Below, piece by piece: positions 16,119 to 24,930 of a stretch of DNA of 58,521 nucleotides (positions are counted from its first letter, which is position 1; each line of letters opens with the position of its first letter). Made by a program: the position numbers and the translations under genes. The notes under the pieces were generated by a model, which saw only the letters and a program-made list of their open reading frames with translations, ran no database searches and was not told where the DNA came from. Source of the stretch: Sphingomonas sp. Leaf21 (GTDB lineage: Bacteria > Pseudomonadota > Alphaproteobacteria > Sphingomonadales > Sphingomonadaceae); the NCBI RefSeq assembly GCF_916858675.1, contig NZ_CAKASM010000024.1, positions 1-58,521 on the forward strand, written 5' to 3'.

Positions 16119-17146
16119 CCGCGGTGGCGGAGGCCGCCCGCGCCTATAGCGGGGTGGAGCGCGCGGCGGTGCTGATGATGCTGGTCGGCGAGGAGGAAGC
16201 CGCCGCCATCCTGCAGAAGCTGGACCCGGACGAGGTACGCGAGCTGGGCAAGGCGATGTATTCGATCGCCGATGTCAGCGAGAACGACGTCGGCGCGGTG
16301 CTCGACAATTTCGTCGGCTGCGCCCGCGCCCGTACCTCGATCGCGTTCCAGCCCAAGCCGCTGGTCGAAAATCTGATGAACCGGGCGCTGGGCCCCGAAC
16401 GCGCCGACAGCGTGCTGTCGCGCATCGTCCCGCCCGAGGCGCAGTGCGAGATCGAGATGCTCGACTGGCTCGACGCCAGCGACATCGCCAAGATCGTCGA
16501 GAAGGAGCATCCGCAGATCGGCGCGGTGCTGATCGCCAATTGCGATCCCGGCGTGGCGGGCCAGGTGCTCGAGCTGCTGCCCGATGCGATGCAGCCCGAC
16601 ATCCTCCACCGCGTCGCGCGGCTGGGGCCGGTGACGCCGCAGGCGATCGAAACGCTGAACGCGATCCTGACGCGCCGCGCGACCGGTGGCGGCGGCGGCG
16701 GCGGCGGCGCGGGCAACGGCCTGACCATGGGCGGCTCGCGCGAGGCGGCCAAGATCCTGTCGAGCGCGCGCAAGTCGACCGAGCAGCGGGTCATGCCCAA
16801 GCTGTTCAAGATCGACCGCGACGTCGCCAAGCAGATCGAAGAAGCGCTGTTCATCTTCGACAACCTGCTGGAGATGGACGACAAGAATCTGGGCGCGCTC
16901 ATCCGCAACGTCGATGGCGAAGTGCTCATCCGCTCGCTCAAGGGCGCGGACGAGGCGGCGCGCGAACGCTTCCTGGCGTGCATGTCGGCGCGTGCGGCGG
17001 CGGGCATCCGCGACGAGATCGACTCGCGCGGGCCGATGAAGCTGTCCGAGGTGCTGGAGGCGCAGAAGGCGATGATCGCGGTCGCGCGCAACCTGGCCAA
17101 GGAAGGCACGATCATGATGGGCGGCGGGGAGGACGATTATGTCTGA
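16115..17146 (+). CDS. fliG: Flagellar motor switch protein FliG
   Basis: A 343-residue rotor protein coupling the MS ring to the stator. The N-domain (VERAAVLMMLVGEEEAAAIL) binds FliF; the middle domain has EKEHPQIGAVLIANCDPGVAG; the C-domain ends in the family-typical GGGEDDYV. The charged torque helix region (FDNLLEMDDKNLGALIRNVD; LKGADEAARERFLACMSARA) is intact. Unusual: eight consecutive Gly (residues ~190-197, encoded mostly by GGC repeats) just before the MGG hinge between middle and C domains. The GTG start overlaps the fliF stop; overlaps fliH by eight bases. Confidence 0.95.
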   Translation: MTAVAEAARAYSGVERAAVLMMLVGEEEAAAILQKLDPDEVRELGKAMYSIADVSENDVGAVLDNFVGCARARTSIAFQPKPLVENLMNRALGPERADSVLSRIVPPEAQCEIEMLDWLDASDIAKIVEKEHPQIGAVLIANCDPGVAGQVLELLPDAMQPDILHRVARLGPVTPQAIETLNAILTRRATGGGGGGGGAGNGLTMGGSREAAKILSSARKSTEQRVMPKLFKIDRDVAKQIEEALFIFDNLLEMDDKNLGALIRNVDGEVLIRSLKGADEAARERFLACMSARAAAGIRDEIDSRGPMKLSEVLEAQKAMIAVARNLAKEGTIMMGGGEDDYV

Positions 17147-17981
17147 CTTCGTCGCCGGTTTCTCCGCGCGCCAGAATGCGGCGGCGGCGGCGCTGCAACA
17201 GGCCTTCGCACCGCCCGGCGCCTTTGCGCGCTCCGACCTGCCCGGCATGGGGCTGGGTGCGGGCATGGGTGCCGGATTGGGCACGGGGTCGGACGCGGGC
17301 ATGGGCTTCGACATGGGCTCCGGCCCGGTCTCGTTCCGCGCGCGTTCGCCGATGCCCGGCGCGGATCAGGCCGATGCCGACATCCAGGCCCGGCCGCGCC
17401 ACTTCCACCCCGCCAACCGGGCGGAGGATCCGACCGAAGGCTGGGATCCCTTTGCCGCCTGCGAAAGTGACGAGCCCGCGATCGATCCGATCGCGATGGC
17501 GCGCGCCACCGCACATGCCGAGGGCTATGCCCAGGGCGTCGAGGACGCCACCCGCGAGTTCCAGGCGATGACCGAGGCACAGGCCCGCGACACGCAGCTT
17601 GTCGGCGGCATCTCCGACGCGCTGTCCTCGCGGATCGACCGCGAGATGATGGCCAACCAGCTCCGCCAGACCGTGATGGCGCTCGTCACCCGGTTGGTCG
17701 GGGAAACCGGCATCGACGCCGCCCGGCTGACCAGCCGGATCGAGGGCGCGATCGACCTGCTTGCCGAGGCGCATGAATCGGCGATGCTGCGCGTCCACCC
17801 GGACGATGTCGCGGCGCTGGAAGGTCGGTTGCCGCAGACGATCTTCCCGGTCGGCGACCCCAGTGTCGAGCGCGGCGGCTTCGTGCTGGAAAGCGCGTCG
17901 ACCATCATCGAGGACGGCCCGCGCCTGTGGCTCGATCAACTGGCGGCGGTCATCGACAAGGTGCCGGTCCCGTCATGCTGA
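17139..17981 (+). CDS. fliH: Flagellar export ATPase regulator FliH
   Basis: A 280-residue stator-like protein that holds the FliI ATPase at the export gate. The N-terminal ~120 residues are low complexity (Met/Gly/Ala repeats such as GAGMGAGLGTG, then a Pro/Asp-rich stretch). Residues ~120-160 include glycine-spaced helix turns (AEGYAQGVEDATREF). The C-terminal half matches the FliH/HrpE fold (LVTRLVGETGIDAARLTSRI; LRVHPDDVAALEG; GGFVLESASTIIEDGPRLWL). It overlaps both fliG and fliI. Confidence 0.88.
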   Translation: MSDFVAGFSARQNAAAAALQQAFAPPGAFARSDLPGMGLGAGMGAGLGTGSDAGMGFDMGSGPVSFRARSPMPGADQADADIQARPRHFHPANRAEDPTEGWDPFAACESDEPAIDPIAMARATAHAEGYAQGVEDATREFQAMTEAQARDTQLVGGISDALSSRIDREMMANQLRQTVMALVTRLVGETGIDAARLTSRIEGAIDLLAEAHESAMLRVHPDDVAALEGRLPQTIFPVGDPSVERGGFVLESASTIIEDGPRLWLDQLAAVIDKVPVPSC

Positions 17982-19312
17982 GCCGGTTCACGACCGATTA
18001 TCTCGAAACGCTGGCCCAGGCGGATTTCGCGCCGCGCCCGGCGGTGTCGGGGCGCCTGTCCTCCTATGACGGGCTGTTGATGGAAGCGGTCGGCCTGTCG
18101 CTGCCGGTCGGCACCGTGTGCGCGATCGGCGACGCGGGCGGCGAGCGGATCGAGGCCGAGGTCATCGGTTTCCGCAACGGCCGCACACTCCTGATGAATC
18201 TGGGCGGCCCCGCGCCGCTTCTCCCGCGCGCGCCGGTGCGCCCGCTCGGCCCTCCGGGCGAGGCGGAGGTCGGCGCCGCGATGCTGGGCCGGGTGGTCGA
18301 CGGGTCGGGCAAGCCGATCGACGGGCTTGGTCCCATTCGCGGCGCGGGCCGCTGGCCGCTCGCGGGCAAGATGCAGTCGCCGCTCGATCGCGGCCGGGTG
18401 CGCGAGCCGCTCGACGTGGGCGTGCGCGCGATCAACGGGCTGCTGACCATCGGCCAGGGGCAGCGGGTCGGCATCATGGCGGGCTCGGGCGTCGGCAAGT
18501 CGGTGCTGCTCGGCATGATGGTCCGCGCCGCGCGTGCCGACGTCATCGTCATCGGCCTGATCGGCGAGCGCAGCCGCGAGGTCGCCGACTTTCTGGAGAC
18601 CAAGGTCGCGGGCGAGGCGCGCGCGCGCTCGGTCGTGGTCGCGGTGCCAGCCAATCATTCGCCGGTGCTGCGCATTCGCGGCGCGCTCCGCGCCACCGCC
18701 ATTGCCGAGGCGTTCCGCGCCGAGGGCAAGAAGGTCCTCCTCATCATGGATTCGCTGACCCGCGTCGCCCATGCCGGGCGCGAGATCGGGCTGGCGCTGG
18801 GCGAACCCGCCTCGGCGCGCGGATATCCACCGTCCGCCATCGCGATGCTGCCCAATCTGATCGAGCGGGCGGGTGCCGATGCGCACGGGCCGGGTTCGAT
18901 CACCGCCATCTATACCGTGCTGGCGGACGGCGACGACGGCAATGATCCGGTCGTCGACTCGGCCCGTTCGATCCTCGACGGGCATATCGTGCTCAACCGC
19001 CACCTGGCCGAGCGGGGCGTCTATCCCGCGATCGATATCGGCCCCTCGGTCAGCCGGGTGATGACCGACATCGTCGGCAAGCCCCATGCGCAAGCGGCGC
19101 GAACGCTCCGCCGCCATCTCGCGACCTATGAGGAGAATCGCGATCTGGTGCTGATGGGGGCCTATCGCGCCGGGGCCGATCCCGCGATCGACGCCGCCAT
19201 CGCCTGCCACCCGGCGGTGATGGAATATATCCGCCAGGACGCCGACGAGATCGTACCGCTCGACCATGCCGTCGAGGAACTGGTCGGCGTGTTCGGCCAA
19301 CCCGGCGCCTGA
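17975..19312 (+). CDS. fliI: Flagellar export ATPase FliI
   Basis: A 445-residue F1-beta-like ATPase energising flagellar type III export. Walker A is GSGVGKS at about residues 169-176; the catalytic Glu lies in GLIGERSREVADFLE; Walker B is KKVLLIMDSLTRVAHAGREI. The N-terminal domain (RVVDGSGKPIDGLGP) and C-terminal helical domain are complete. ATG 17975 (MLSRFTTDYL) is used; the longer frame from 17927 would read deep into fliH. It overlaps fliH by seven bases. Confidence 0.95.
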   Translation: MLSRFTTDYLETLAQADFAPRPAVSGRLSSYDGLLMEAVGLSLPVGTVCAIGDAGGERIEAEVIGFRNGRTLLMNLGGPAPLLPRAPVRPLGPPGEAEVGAAMLGRVVDGSGKPIDGLGPIRGAGRWPLAGKMQSPLDRGRVREPLDVGVRAINGLLTIGQGQRVGIMAGSGVGKSVLLGMMVRAARADVIVIGLIGERSREVADFLETKVAGEARARSVVVAVPANHSPVLRIRGALRATAIAEAFRAEGKKVLLIMDSLTRVAHAGREIGLALGEPASARGYPPSAIAMLPNLIERAGADAHGPGSITAIYTVLADGDDGNDPVVDSARSILDGHIVLNRHLAERGVYPAIDIGPSVSRVMTDIVGKPHAQAARTLRRHLATYEENRDLVLMGAYRAGADPAIDAAIACHPAVMEYIRQDADEIVPLDHAVEELVGVFGQPGA

Positions 19313-19326
19313 ACGAAGGAACGACC

Positions 19327-19767
19327 ATGCCCGACCGGCAACAGGCGATGCTGAACCGGCTCCACCGGGTCCGCACGCTGCAACTCAACCTGACCATGGC
19401 CGAGGAAACGCGCGCGCAGCAGCGGGTCGCGACCGAGCGCCAGCTCTCCGACCGTATCACCCAGCTCGTCCAGGCGGTCGCCCCCGCCCCCGCGCCGCCG
19501 ACCGCCGCGTCGGCGCTGATGGCGCGTGCCCATTTCCGCCATCGCCTCAACGAATCGTCCGACGCCGCCATCGGCCGCGTCGCCGTCGCCGAACAGCAGG
19601 CGGACCGCGCGGCCGAGCAGACCCGCGACGCCAAGCGCGACCAGACCGCCGTCGAAAAGCTGATCGAGCGTGCCCGCGTCGCCGCGATCCGCGCCGAGAT
19701 GCGCGCGCTGGAGGACATGCCCAGCACGGGTGCGCGCCGCTCGCAAAATCGGCACGATCCTTGCTGA
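19327..19767 (+). CDS. fliJ: Flagellar export protein FliJ
   Basis: A 146-residue coiled-coil stalk protein that fits inside the FliI hexamer and links it to FlhA. The sequence is a long antiparallel helical pair: LNRLHRVRTLQLNLTMAEET, a Pro/Ala-rich turn (APAPAPPTAA), then ADRAAEQTRDAKRDQTAVEK. Identification rests on length, helix content and position after fliI, as FliJ diverges fast. Ribosome binding site AAGGA. Confidence 0.8.
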   Translation: MPDRQQAMLNRLHRVRTLQLNLTMAEETRAQQRVATERQLSDRITQLVQAVAPAPAPPTAASALMARAHFRHRLNESSDAAIGRVAVAEQQADRAAEQTRDAKRDQTAVEKLIERARVAAIRAEMRALEDMPSTGARRSQNRHDPC

Positions 19768-19780
19768 TGACCATGATGTC

Positions 19781-21370
19781 ATGTCAGCCATTGCCTCCCT
19801 CCTCACGATCGACGCCCCCCAGCCGCGTCTCGGCCTGACCGCGAAGACACGCGGAGCGGGCCAGCCAGATACTGGAATCGCAGGAAAGTTTTCCGATCTA
19901 CTGGCGACAGGGGCGCCCATGCCGGACGGGACCGGCCTCATTCCCGTCACCGGCGGGACGGGTGACACCCCCGACAGCGACGCCAAGGCGGCAGCGGATC
20001 CCGGCAACGGCTTGCCGACCCCCTTGCCGATCGCGTTGCCGCCCCCCTTGGCGATCGCGTTGCCGGTCGCCGTGCCGGTCATCGCCACACCGCCGGTCTT
20101 GCAGACAGCACCACCAGCAGCGCCGCCCTCGACATCCACGATTGCTGTGGCGGTATCGACGGTGGCCGCGGACGCGGTCGCGTCGCCGCTGCCGATGAAG
20201 AGCGCAGGGACGTCGGCCAATCCGCCAGAGGCGACGGCGCCCTCCGCCGATTCGACACCACTGGACGAGGGCCAGAGCCCGGTCGCGCGCTCGACGCCAG
20301 TACCGGTGCCAATGCCCGTACAGGTGCCAGTGCCGGGCCCGCTTCCGGATACGGTCCCGGTCGCGCAGGCGGCGACACCGATCCTGACACCCGGCGCGCC
20401 CAGGCCGATACCGGCGGGCAAGCCATTGGGGGCTGCGGCCGTGCCGCGCCCCGTGTCGCTCGACACGACCGCCATCCTGCCCCGGACCGAGCCACCGGCG
20501 ATGGCGCCGCCCGCCGCTCCCGCAAGCGCAGCGACGCCGCTGGTTCGGCCGAGCGATACCGCCATGGTCGACGCGCTGGCCCGCACCGCCACGCCGTCGC
20601 CGCAGGATGGCGCCACGCCGCTTCCACCCAATGGCCAGGGATTCCGCCTGGTCATGGCGAATCCCCAGGTCGAGGCGGTCGCGACGCCGACCGCCATCCT
20701 CCCTGCGCTCCCCAGCGGTCCGCTGACCGTGCGGCAACCCGCGCAGGGGGCACCGGTGATCGGCCTGCTCGCGACCACGCTGCGCAGCCTGTCCGTCCCA
20801 GCCGACAAGGCAGACGAGGCGGTCGATCGCCCCGCCTCGCCGATGACGGGTGCGATCGACCCCGCCACTCTGGCCTCCGCCGAGGGCGTTCGGGCGGTCG
20901 TGGCATCGACGCCGTCGGGTGATTCGGGGCCGCTCGACATGACCCAGCATCATTGGCCGCAGGCGATGATCGACCGGATCGACCGGATGCGCGAGGACGC
21001 CGCGACCGCCGACACCCGGATCCAGCTTTCACCCGATGCGCTGGGCGGGATCGCCGTGGCGATTCGTCGCGACGACGATCACACCCACCTCCACTTCATC
21101 GCCGAGCAGGCGCAGACCGCGACGATCCTGGCCGACGCACATGCGACGCTGTCGCGGCTGGCCGAGGACAAGGGGATGCGTCTGGGCAGCATGGCGGTGA
21201 ACGCGGGTGCGTCCGGCGGCGCCGACCTGGGCCAGTCGGCGCGCGACCAGCGCCCGGCGGCACCGCCCGCGCCCGTCCAGCCGACACGCCCGCGTATGCC
21301 GGACGCCGAATTTTCCCGCGACGGGGCGACGGGCACCCCCGCCGCCGCCGCTTCCACCCGAATCGCCTGA
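19781..21370 (+). CDS. fliK: Flagellar hook-length control protein FliK
   Basis: A 529-residue secreted ruler/switch protein. Residues 1-~360 are low complexity and rich in Pro, Ala, Val and Thr, with repeated short blocks such as PLPIALPPPLAIALPVAVPV and VPVPMPVQVPVPGPLP, suiting an extended ruler. The C-terminal ~110 residues (TRIQLSPDALGGIAVAIRRD; IAEQAQTATILADAHATLSR) are the Flg_hook domain that contacts FlhB. ATG 19781 (MSAIASLLTI) is selected because the longer frame overlaps fliJ by ~100 bases. No strong ribosome binding site. Confidence 0.87.
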   Translation: MSAIASLLTIDAPQPRLGLTAKTRGAGQPDTGIAGKFSDLLATGAPMPDGTGLIPVTGGTGDTPDSDAKAAADPGNGLPTPLPIALPPPLAIALPVAVPVIATPPVLQTAPPAAPPSTSTIAVAVSTVAADAVASPLPMKSAGTSANPPEATAPSADSTPLDEGQSPVARSTPVPVPMPVQVPVPGPLPDTVPVAQAATPILTPGAPRPIPAGKPLGAAAVPRPVSLDTTAILPRTEPPAMAPPAAPASAATPLVRPSDTAMVDALARTATPSPQDGATPLPPNGQGFRLVMANPQVEAVATPTAILPALPSGPLTVRQPAQGAPVIGLLATTLRSLSVPADKADEAVDRPASPMTGAIDPATLASAEGVRAVVASTPSGDSGPLDMTQHHWPQAMIDRIDRMREDAATADTRIQLSPDALGGIAVAIRRDDDHTHLHFIAEQAQTATILADAHATLSRLAEDKGMRLGSMAVNAGASGGADLGQSARDQRPAAPPAPVQPTRPRMPDAEFSRDGATGTPAAAASTRIA

Positions 21371-21381
21371 GGAACCAAGAC

Positions 21382-22062
21382 ATGAGCGACGCGAAAGACA
21401 CGCCCGAAGCCGAGGGCGCGCCCAAGAAGAAGAAGGGCAAGATCGGCAAGATCCTCGTCATGGCCGCCGGGGTCGTCGTCCTGCTGGGCGGTGGCGTCGG
21501 GGCCGGGCTCTATGCCGCCAATTCGGGGCTGATCGGCGGTCATTCGGGCAAGGCGGGTGCCGAGGAGGCCGCCGCCGACGCCAGCCATCCCGGCCCGAAG
21601 CTGGTCCCCAAGGCCGAGCAGAAGCGCGCCGGTGAAGGCGGCGAAGGCGGCGAGGGTGGCCATGGCGGCGGCGAGGGCGGCGAAGAAGGCGCGGCGCACG
21701 AGAATGTCGGCATGAAGACGCCGATCGGCGACGGCGGCGAGCGCTATGCCAGCAACTATTACCAGATGCCCAAGGACTTCACGTCCAACATGCGCGACTC
21801 GGTGCATATCATCCAGGTCGGGCTGGCGGTATCGACGCCCTATGACGACACGGTCATCAACAATCTGAAGACCAACGACCTGGCGGTCCGTTCGGCGATC
21901 CTGATGACGCTGGGCGACGCGACCGAGGAAACGGTGTTCTCCAGCGACGGCAAGCGTCAGCTCCAGCGCAAGCTGGTCGACTCGATCAACGAGATTCTTC
22001 GCCAAAAGGAGGGATTCGGCGGCGTCGCTAACGTCTACTTTACCAATTTCGTTGTTCAGTGA
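21382..22062 (+). CDS. fliL: Flagellar basal body-associated protein FliL
   Basis: A 226-residue single-pass inner-membrane protein that surrounds the stators. A lysine-rich cytoplasmic start (PKKKKGKIGK) is followed by a membrane helix (~24-48), a charged Glu/Gly/His linker (GEGGEGGEGGHGGGEGGEEG, ~90-110), then the periplasmic stomatin-like domain (HIIQVGLAVSTPYDDTVINN; RSAILMTLGDATEETVFSSD). It ends VYFTNFVVQ as in the family. Ribosome binding site TGAGGAA. The linker is longer than usual for FliL. Confidence 0.92.
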   Translation: MSDAKDTPEAEGAPKKKKGKIGKILVMAAGVVVLLGGGVGAGLYAANSGLIGGHSGKAGAEEAAADASHPGPKLVPKAEQKRAGEGGEGGEGGHGGGEGGEEGAAHENVGMKTPIGDGGERYASNYYQMPKDFTSNMRDSVHIIQVGLAVSTPYDDTVINNLKTNDLAVRSAILMTLGDATEETVFSSDGKRQLQRKLVDSINEILRQKEGFGGVANVYFTNFVVQ

Positions 22063-22065
22063 GAC

Positions 22066-23046
22066 ATGGTTAACGCCACCCCTCAGGCCGATCGACGCGA
22101 GCGCAATCGGGAACAGCCCATCGCCGACCATGGCGTGCTGGGTTCGACCAAGCTCAACCCGTTCGGCGATCTGCATACGATGCAGCATCTGTCCGCGCGG
22201 CTGGCGCGGACACTGAAGGGGCTGTTCGAATCGCTGCTGCGCGAGGAACTGCGCTGCTGGGCGGAGCCGCTGGTCGTCCAGCGCTTCGCCGATTACCGGG
22301 CGGAGCGCGGCGAAGGGCTCAGCGCCTGGTTGCCGATGACGATGACCTCGCCCGGCGGGTCGCCCGCCGATGCGCAGGCACTGATCGTCATCGATGGCGG
22401 GTTCAGCCTGTCGCTGATCGACCTGTTCTTCGGCGGCACCGGCAACGTCCCCGATCCCCTGCCCGCCGAATTCTCGCACGGGGCCGAGACGATGGTGACC
22501 CAGCTCGGCGATATGATGGCGACGCCGCTCCGCAACGCCTGGGAATCGCTGGCGCGCCTCGACTTCCATGCCGGTCGCCCCGAATCCTCGCCCGCGATGC
22601 TGTCGGGGATCGAGGGCGAGGATGCGATGATCGTCACCCGCTTCGGCATCGCGGGCCAGACCCGCCGCCCGACCATGCTCGACATCCTCTATCCGGTCAG
22701 CGCGTTGAAGCCGCACGGCTCCGCGCTCACCGGCAAGGTCGTCGACAAGCAGGCGGAGGCCGACCCCACCTGGCGCGGCGACCTGACCCGCGCGGTGATG
22801 ACGGTGCGCTTCCCGGTCCGCTCTGTCCTGGCCGAGCCCGTGGTGTCGCTCAGCCGCCTGATGGACCTGAAGATCGGCGACGTGATCCCGATCAGTTTCG
22901 GCCCGGAAGTGCCGGTGATGGTCGGCGGCGACCTGCTCGGCACGGGCACGGTCGGCACCGCCAATGGCCGCGCCGCCGTCCAGCTTACCTCGCTCAACCG
23001 GTCCGTCGAAGGACTGGCCCGCGCTTACGAAGGACCCGAAGAATGA
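22066..23046 (+). CDS. fliM: Flagellar motor switch protein FliM (no CheY-binding peptide)
   Basis: A 326-residue C-ring protein. The middle domain carries the FliG-contact motif GGTG (SLIDLFFGGTGN) and MLDILYPVSALKP; the C-terminal SpoA domain is present (LMDLKIGDVIPISFGPEVPV). The N-terminus (MVNATPQADRRERNREQPIA) lacks the LSQ-x-EIDALL helix to which phosphorylated CheY binds in other FliM proteins. An in-frame TGA (22060-22062) two codons before the start excludes a missed N-terminal extension. Overlaps fliN as ATGA. Confidence 0.9.
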   Translation: MVNATPQADRRERNREQPIADHGVLGSTKLNPFGDLHTMQHLSARLARTLKGLFESLLREELRCWAEPLVVQRFADYRAERGEGLSAWLPMTMTSPGGSPADAQALIVIDGGFSLSLIDLFFGGTGNVPDPLPAEFSHGAETMVTQLGDMMATPLRNAWESLARLDFHAGRPESSPAMLSGIEGEDAMIVTRFGIAGQTRRPTMLDILYPVSALKPHGSALTGKVVDKQAEADPTWRGDLTRAVMTVRFPVRSVLAEPVVSLSRLMDLKIGDVIPISFGPEVPVMVGGDLLGTGTVGTANGRAAVQLTSLNRSVEGLARAYEGPEE

Positions 23047-23333
23047 ACGATATGACCGGGGGCTTCCCCGTCGACACATCGGTCGCGGCCAATTTCCGGC
23101 TGCTCCAGGATGTCGACGTCAAGCTGACCGTGGAGATCGGATCGACCCAGCTGTCGCTGCGCGAGCTGCTGGCGCTGTCCGAATCGAGCGTGATCGAGCT
23201 GGATCGCCAGGCCAACGAGCTGCTCGACGTGCTGGTCAACGGCACGTTGATCGGCCGCGGCGAGGTGGTGACGGTCGGTGACCGCTTCGGCGTGCGCATG
23301 ACCGAGTTGGTCAACCCCGACAAGCGCGGCTGA
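23043..23333 (+). CDS. fliN: Flagellar motor switch protein FliN
   Basis: A 96-residue protein consisting of a short tail and one SpoA domain: DVDVKLTVEIGSTQLSLREL, VIELDRQANELLDVLVNGTL, RGEVVTVGDRFGVRMTELV. It forms the bottom of the C ring with FliM and receives FliH-FliI. Start overlaps the fliM stop. Confidence 0.95.
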   Translation: MNDMTGGFPVDTSVAANFRLLQDVDVKLTVEIGSTQLSLRELLALSESSVIELDRQANELLDVLVNGTLIGRGEVVTVGDRFGVRMTELVNPDKRG

Positions 23334-23341
23334 ACCACCCC

Positions 23342-23695
23342 ATGCTCTGGTCCTATATCCTCAAGCTGGTCATTCTCCTGCCGCTGATCTGCGGTCTGAT
23401 GATCGGGTGCCTGTATCTCTGGCGGCGGCTGGAAAGCCGGATGCCGGGGCGGCCCGCGACGCGGTTGATCCATGTGCGCGAGACGATGATGATCTCGCCC
23501 GGCCTGCGGCTGGCGGTCATCGAGTTCGAGGGGCGCAACCTGCTCGTGTCGGTCGGGCGCGGTGGCGTGCAGCTCGTCGACAAGGTGGAAGGGAACGGGA
23601 CCCCGTCGGTGACGCCGAATCCGGTGCCGCCCACCACCCCGCGTCGTCCCGCCGATTTCGTGTCGCGTTTCGCGCCCAAGAAGTTCGACCAATGA
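23342..23695 (+). CDS. fliO: Flagellar export scaffold protein FliO
   Basis: A 117-residue small membrane protein helping FliP assemble. It has one N-terminal membrane helix (LKLVILLPLICGLMIGCLYL), then a basic cytoplasmic domain with the FliO pattern RLAVIEFEGRNLLVSVGRGG. The Pro-rich end (PVPPTTPRRPADF) is unstructured. Overlaps fliP as ATGA. Confidence 0.85.
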   Translation: MLWSYILKLVILLPLICGLMIGCLYLWRRLESRMPGRPATRLIHVRETMMISPGLRLAVIEFEGRNLLVSVGRGGVQLVDKVEGNGTPSVTPNPVPPTTPRRPADFVSRFAPKKFDQ

Positions 23696-24561
23696 GCATT
23701 TCCGTGACCCGGCGGGGGACCGGCCCCGCGCTGATCCGCGCGCGCGCCGACCGCACCGCGAAGCGCGGCCTGAAGCCGCTCTGGATCGTGCTGGCGCTGC
23801 TGCTGGCGCTGGTCATCGCGATGCCCGCCTTCGCCCAGGCTGCACCGGCCGCGGCACCCGCGCCCGGCGTCGGCGACGCGGTCGACCGCGCGATCGGCCA
23901 GCTCGGCGGTGGCGGCAATGGCAGCTCGGGCTCGCTCAGCCTGTCGCTCCAGGTCCTCATCATCATGGGCCTGCTGACGATCCTGCCGGGCATCATCCTG
24001 ATGATGACCAGCTTCACCCGGATCGTCATCGTCCTCGCCATCCTGCGCCAGGCGCTGGGCCTGCAACAGACCCCGCCCAACCAGGTGCTGATCGGCCTGT
24101 CGGTCTTCCTGTCGCTGTTCATCATGGCGCCCACGATCAGCCAGATGAACACGCAAGCCATCCAGCCCTATGCCGAGGGTCGCCTGCCCGGCACCGAGAT
24201 GATCAAGGCGGCAGGCGCGCCGCTCCACGCCTTCATGGCAAAGCAGACGCGCGTGAAGGACGTGACGATGTTCGCCGAGATGGCGAAGTCGGGCCCCTAT
24301 GCCAGCCCCAACGACATTCCCTACGCGGTGCTGCTCCCCGCCTTCGTCACGTCGGAGCTGAAGACCGCGTTCCAGATCGGCTTCCTGATCTTCCTGCCCT
24401 TCATCGTCATCGATCTGGTCGTCGCGACCGTGCTGATGGCGCTGGGCATGATGATGCTGTCGCCGTCGATCATATCCTTGCCGTTCAAGCTGCTGCTGTT
24501 CGTGCTGGTCGACGGATGGGCGCTGACCATGGGCAGCCTGGCGAACAGTTTCGCGACGTGA
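23692..24561 (+). CDS. fliP: Flagellar export gate protein FliP
   Basis: A 289-residue core subunit of the FliPQR export gate. A long N-terminus with a cleavable-type signal (LKPLWIVLALLLALVIAMPAFAQ, ~27-50) is followed by the membrane domain: LQVLIIMGLLTILPGIILMM, then TRIVIVLAILRQALGLQQTP with the conserved NQVLIGLSVFLSLF, and the C-terminal pair ending LANSFAT. Start ATG 23692 overlaps fliO. Confidence 0.95.
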   Translation: MSISVTRRGTGPALIRARADRTAKRGLKPLWIVLALLLALVIAMPAFAQAAPAAAPAPGVGDAVDRAIGQLGGGGNGSSGSLSLSLQVLIIMGLLTILPGIILMMTSFTRIVIVLAILRQALGLQQTPPNQVLIGLSVFLSLFIMAPTISQMNTQAIQPYAEGRLPGTEMIKAAGAPLHAFMAKQTRVKDVTMFAEMAKSGPYASPNDIPYAVLLPAFVTSELKTAFQIGFLIFLPFIVIDLVVATVLMALGMMMLSPSIISLPFKLLLFVLVDGWALTMGSLANSFAT

Positions 24562-24568
24562 TTCCCTC

Positions 24569-24609
24569 GGCCTTCGACGTCGCCCAGCCGGAGCGAGGTC
24601 GAAGCCCAC
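24569..24609. repeat. Intergenic palindrome of the CTTCGAC family between fliP and fliQ
   Basis: GGCCTTCGACGTCGC ... GCGAGGTCGAAGCCCAC, an imperfect inverted repeat. Related sequences lie at 44617-44655 and 55423-55460. It fills the only sizeable gap (81 bases) in the fliE-flhB operon. Confidence 0.6.
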
Positions 24610-24642
24610 GCCCCTCACTCCCCACGGGATAAAGACCGCATC

Positions 24643-24912
24643 ATGGACGCCGATTATTTCCTGACGCTGGCCAACCAGACCATGTGGGTGCTGGCGCTCG
24701 CCGCCGCGCCGATCCTGCTGCCCGTGCTGGTGTCGGGCCTCGTCATCGGCATGGTGCAGGCCGCCACCTCGATCAACGAGCAGACGCTGTCCTTCGTCCC
24801 CAAGCTGATCGTCGTCGCCATCTCGATCCTGATCTTCGGCAGCCTCATCATGGGGCTGCTCAGCGACTTCACCGTCAGCATGTTCGAGCGCATCCCGGAC
24901 CTGGTCAAGTGA
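24643..24912 (+). CDS. fliQ: Flagellar export gate protein FliQ
   Basis: An 89-residue protein with two membrane hairpin helices (MWVLALAAAPILLPVLVSGL and KLIVVAISILIFGSLIMGLL) joined by the conserved loop GMVQAATSINEQTLSFVPK. Four copies join five FliP and one FliR in the gate. Confidence 0.96.
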   Translation: MDADYFLTLANQTMWVLALAAAPILLPVLVSGLVIGMVQAATSINEQTLSFVPKLIVVAISILIFGSLIMGLLSDFTVSMFERIPDLVK

Positions 24913-24930
24913 AGGCCCGGGTGAAGTAAC

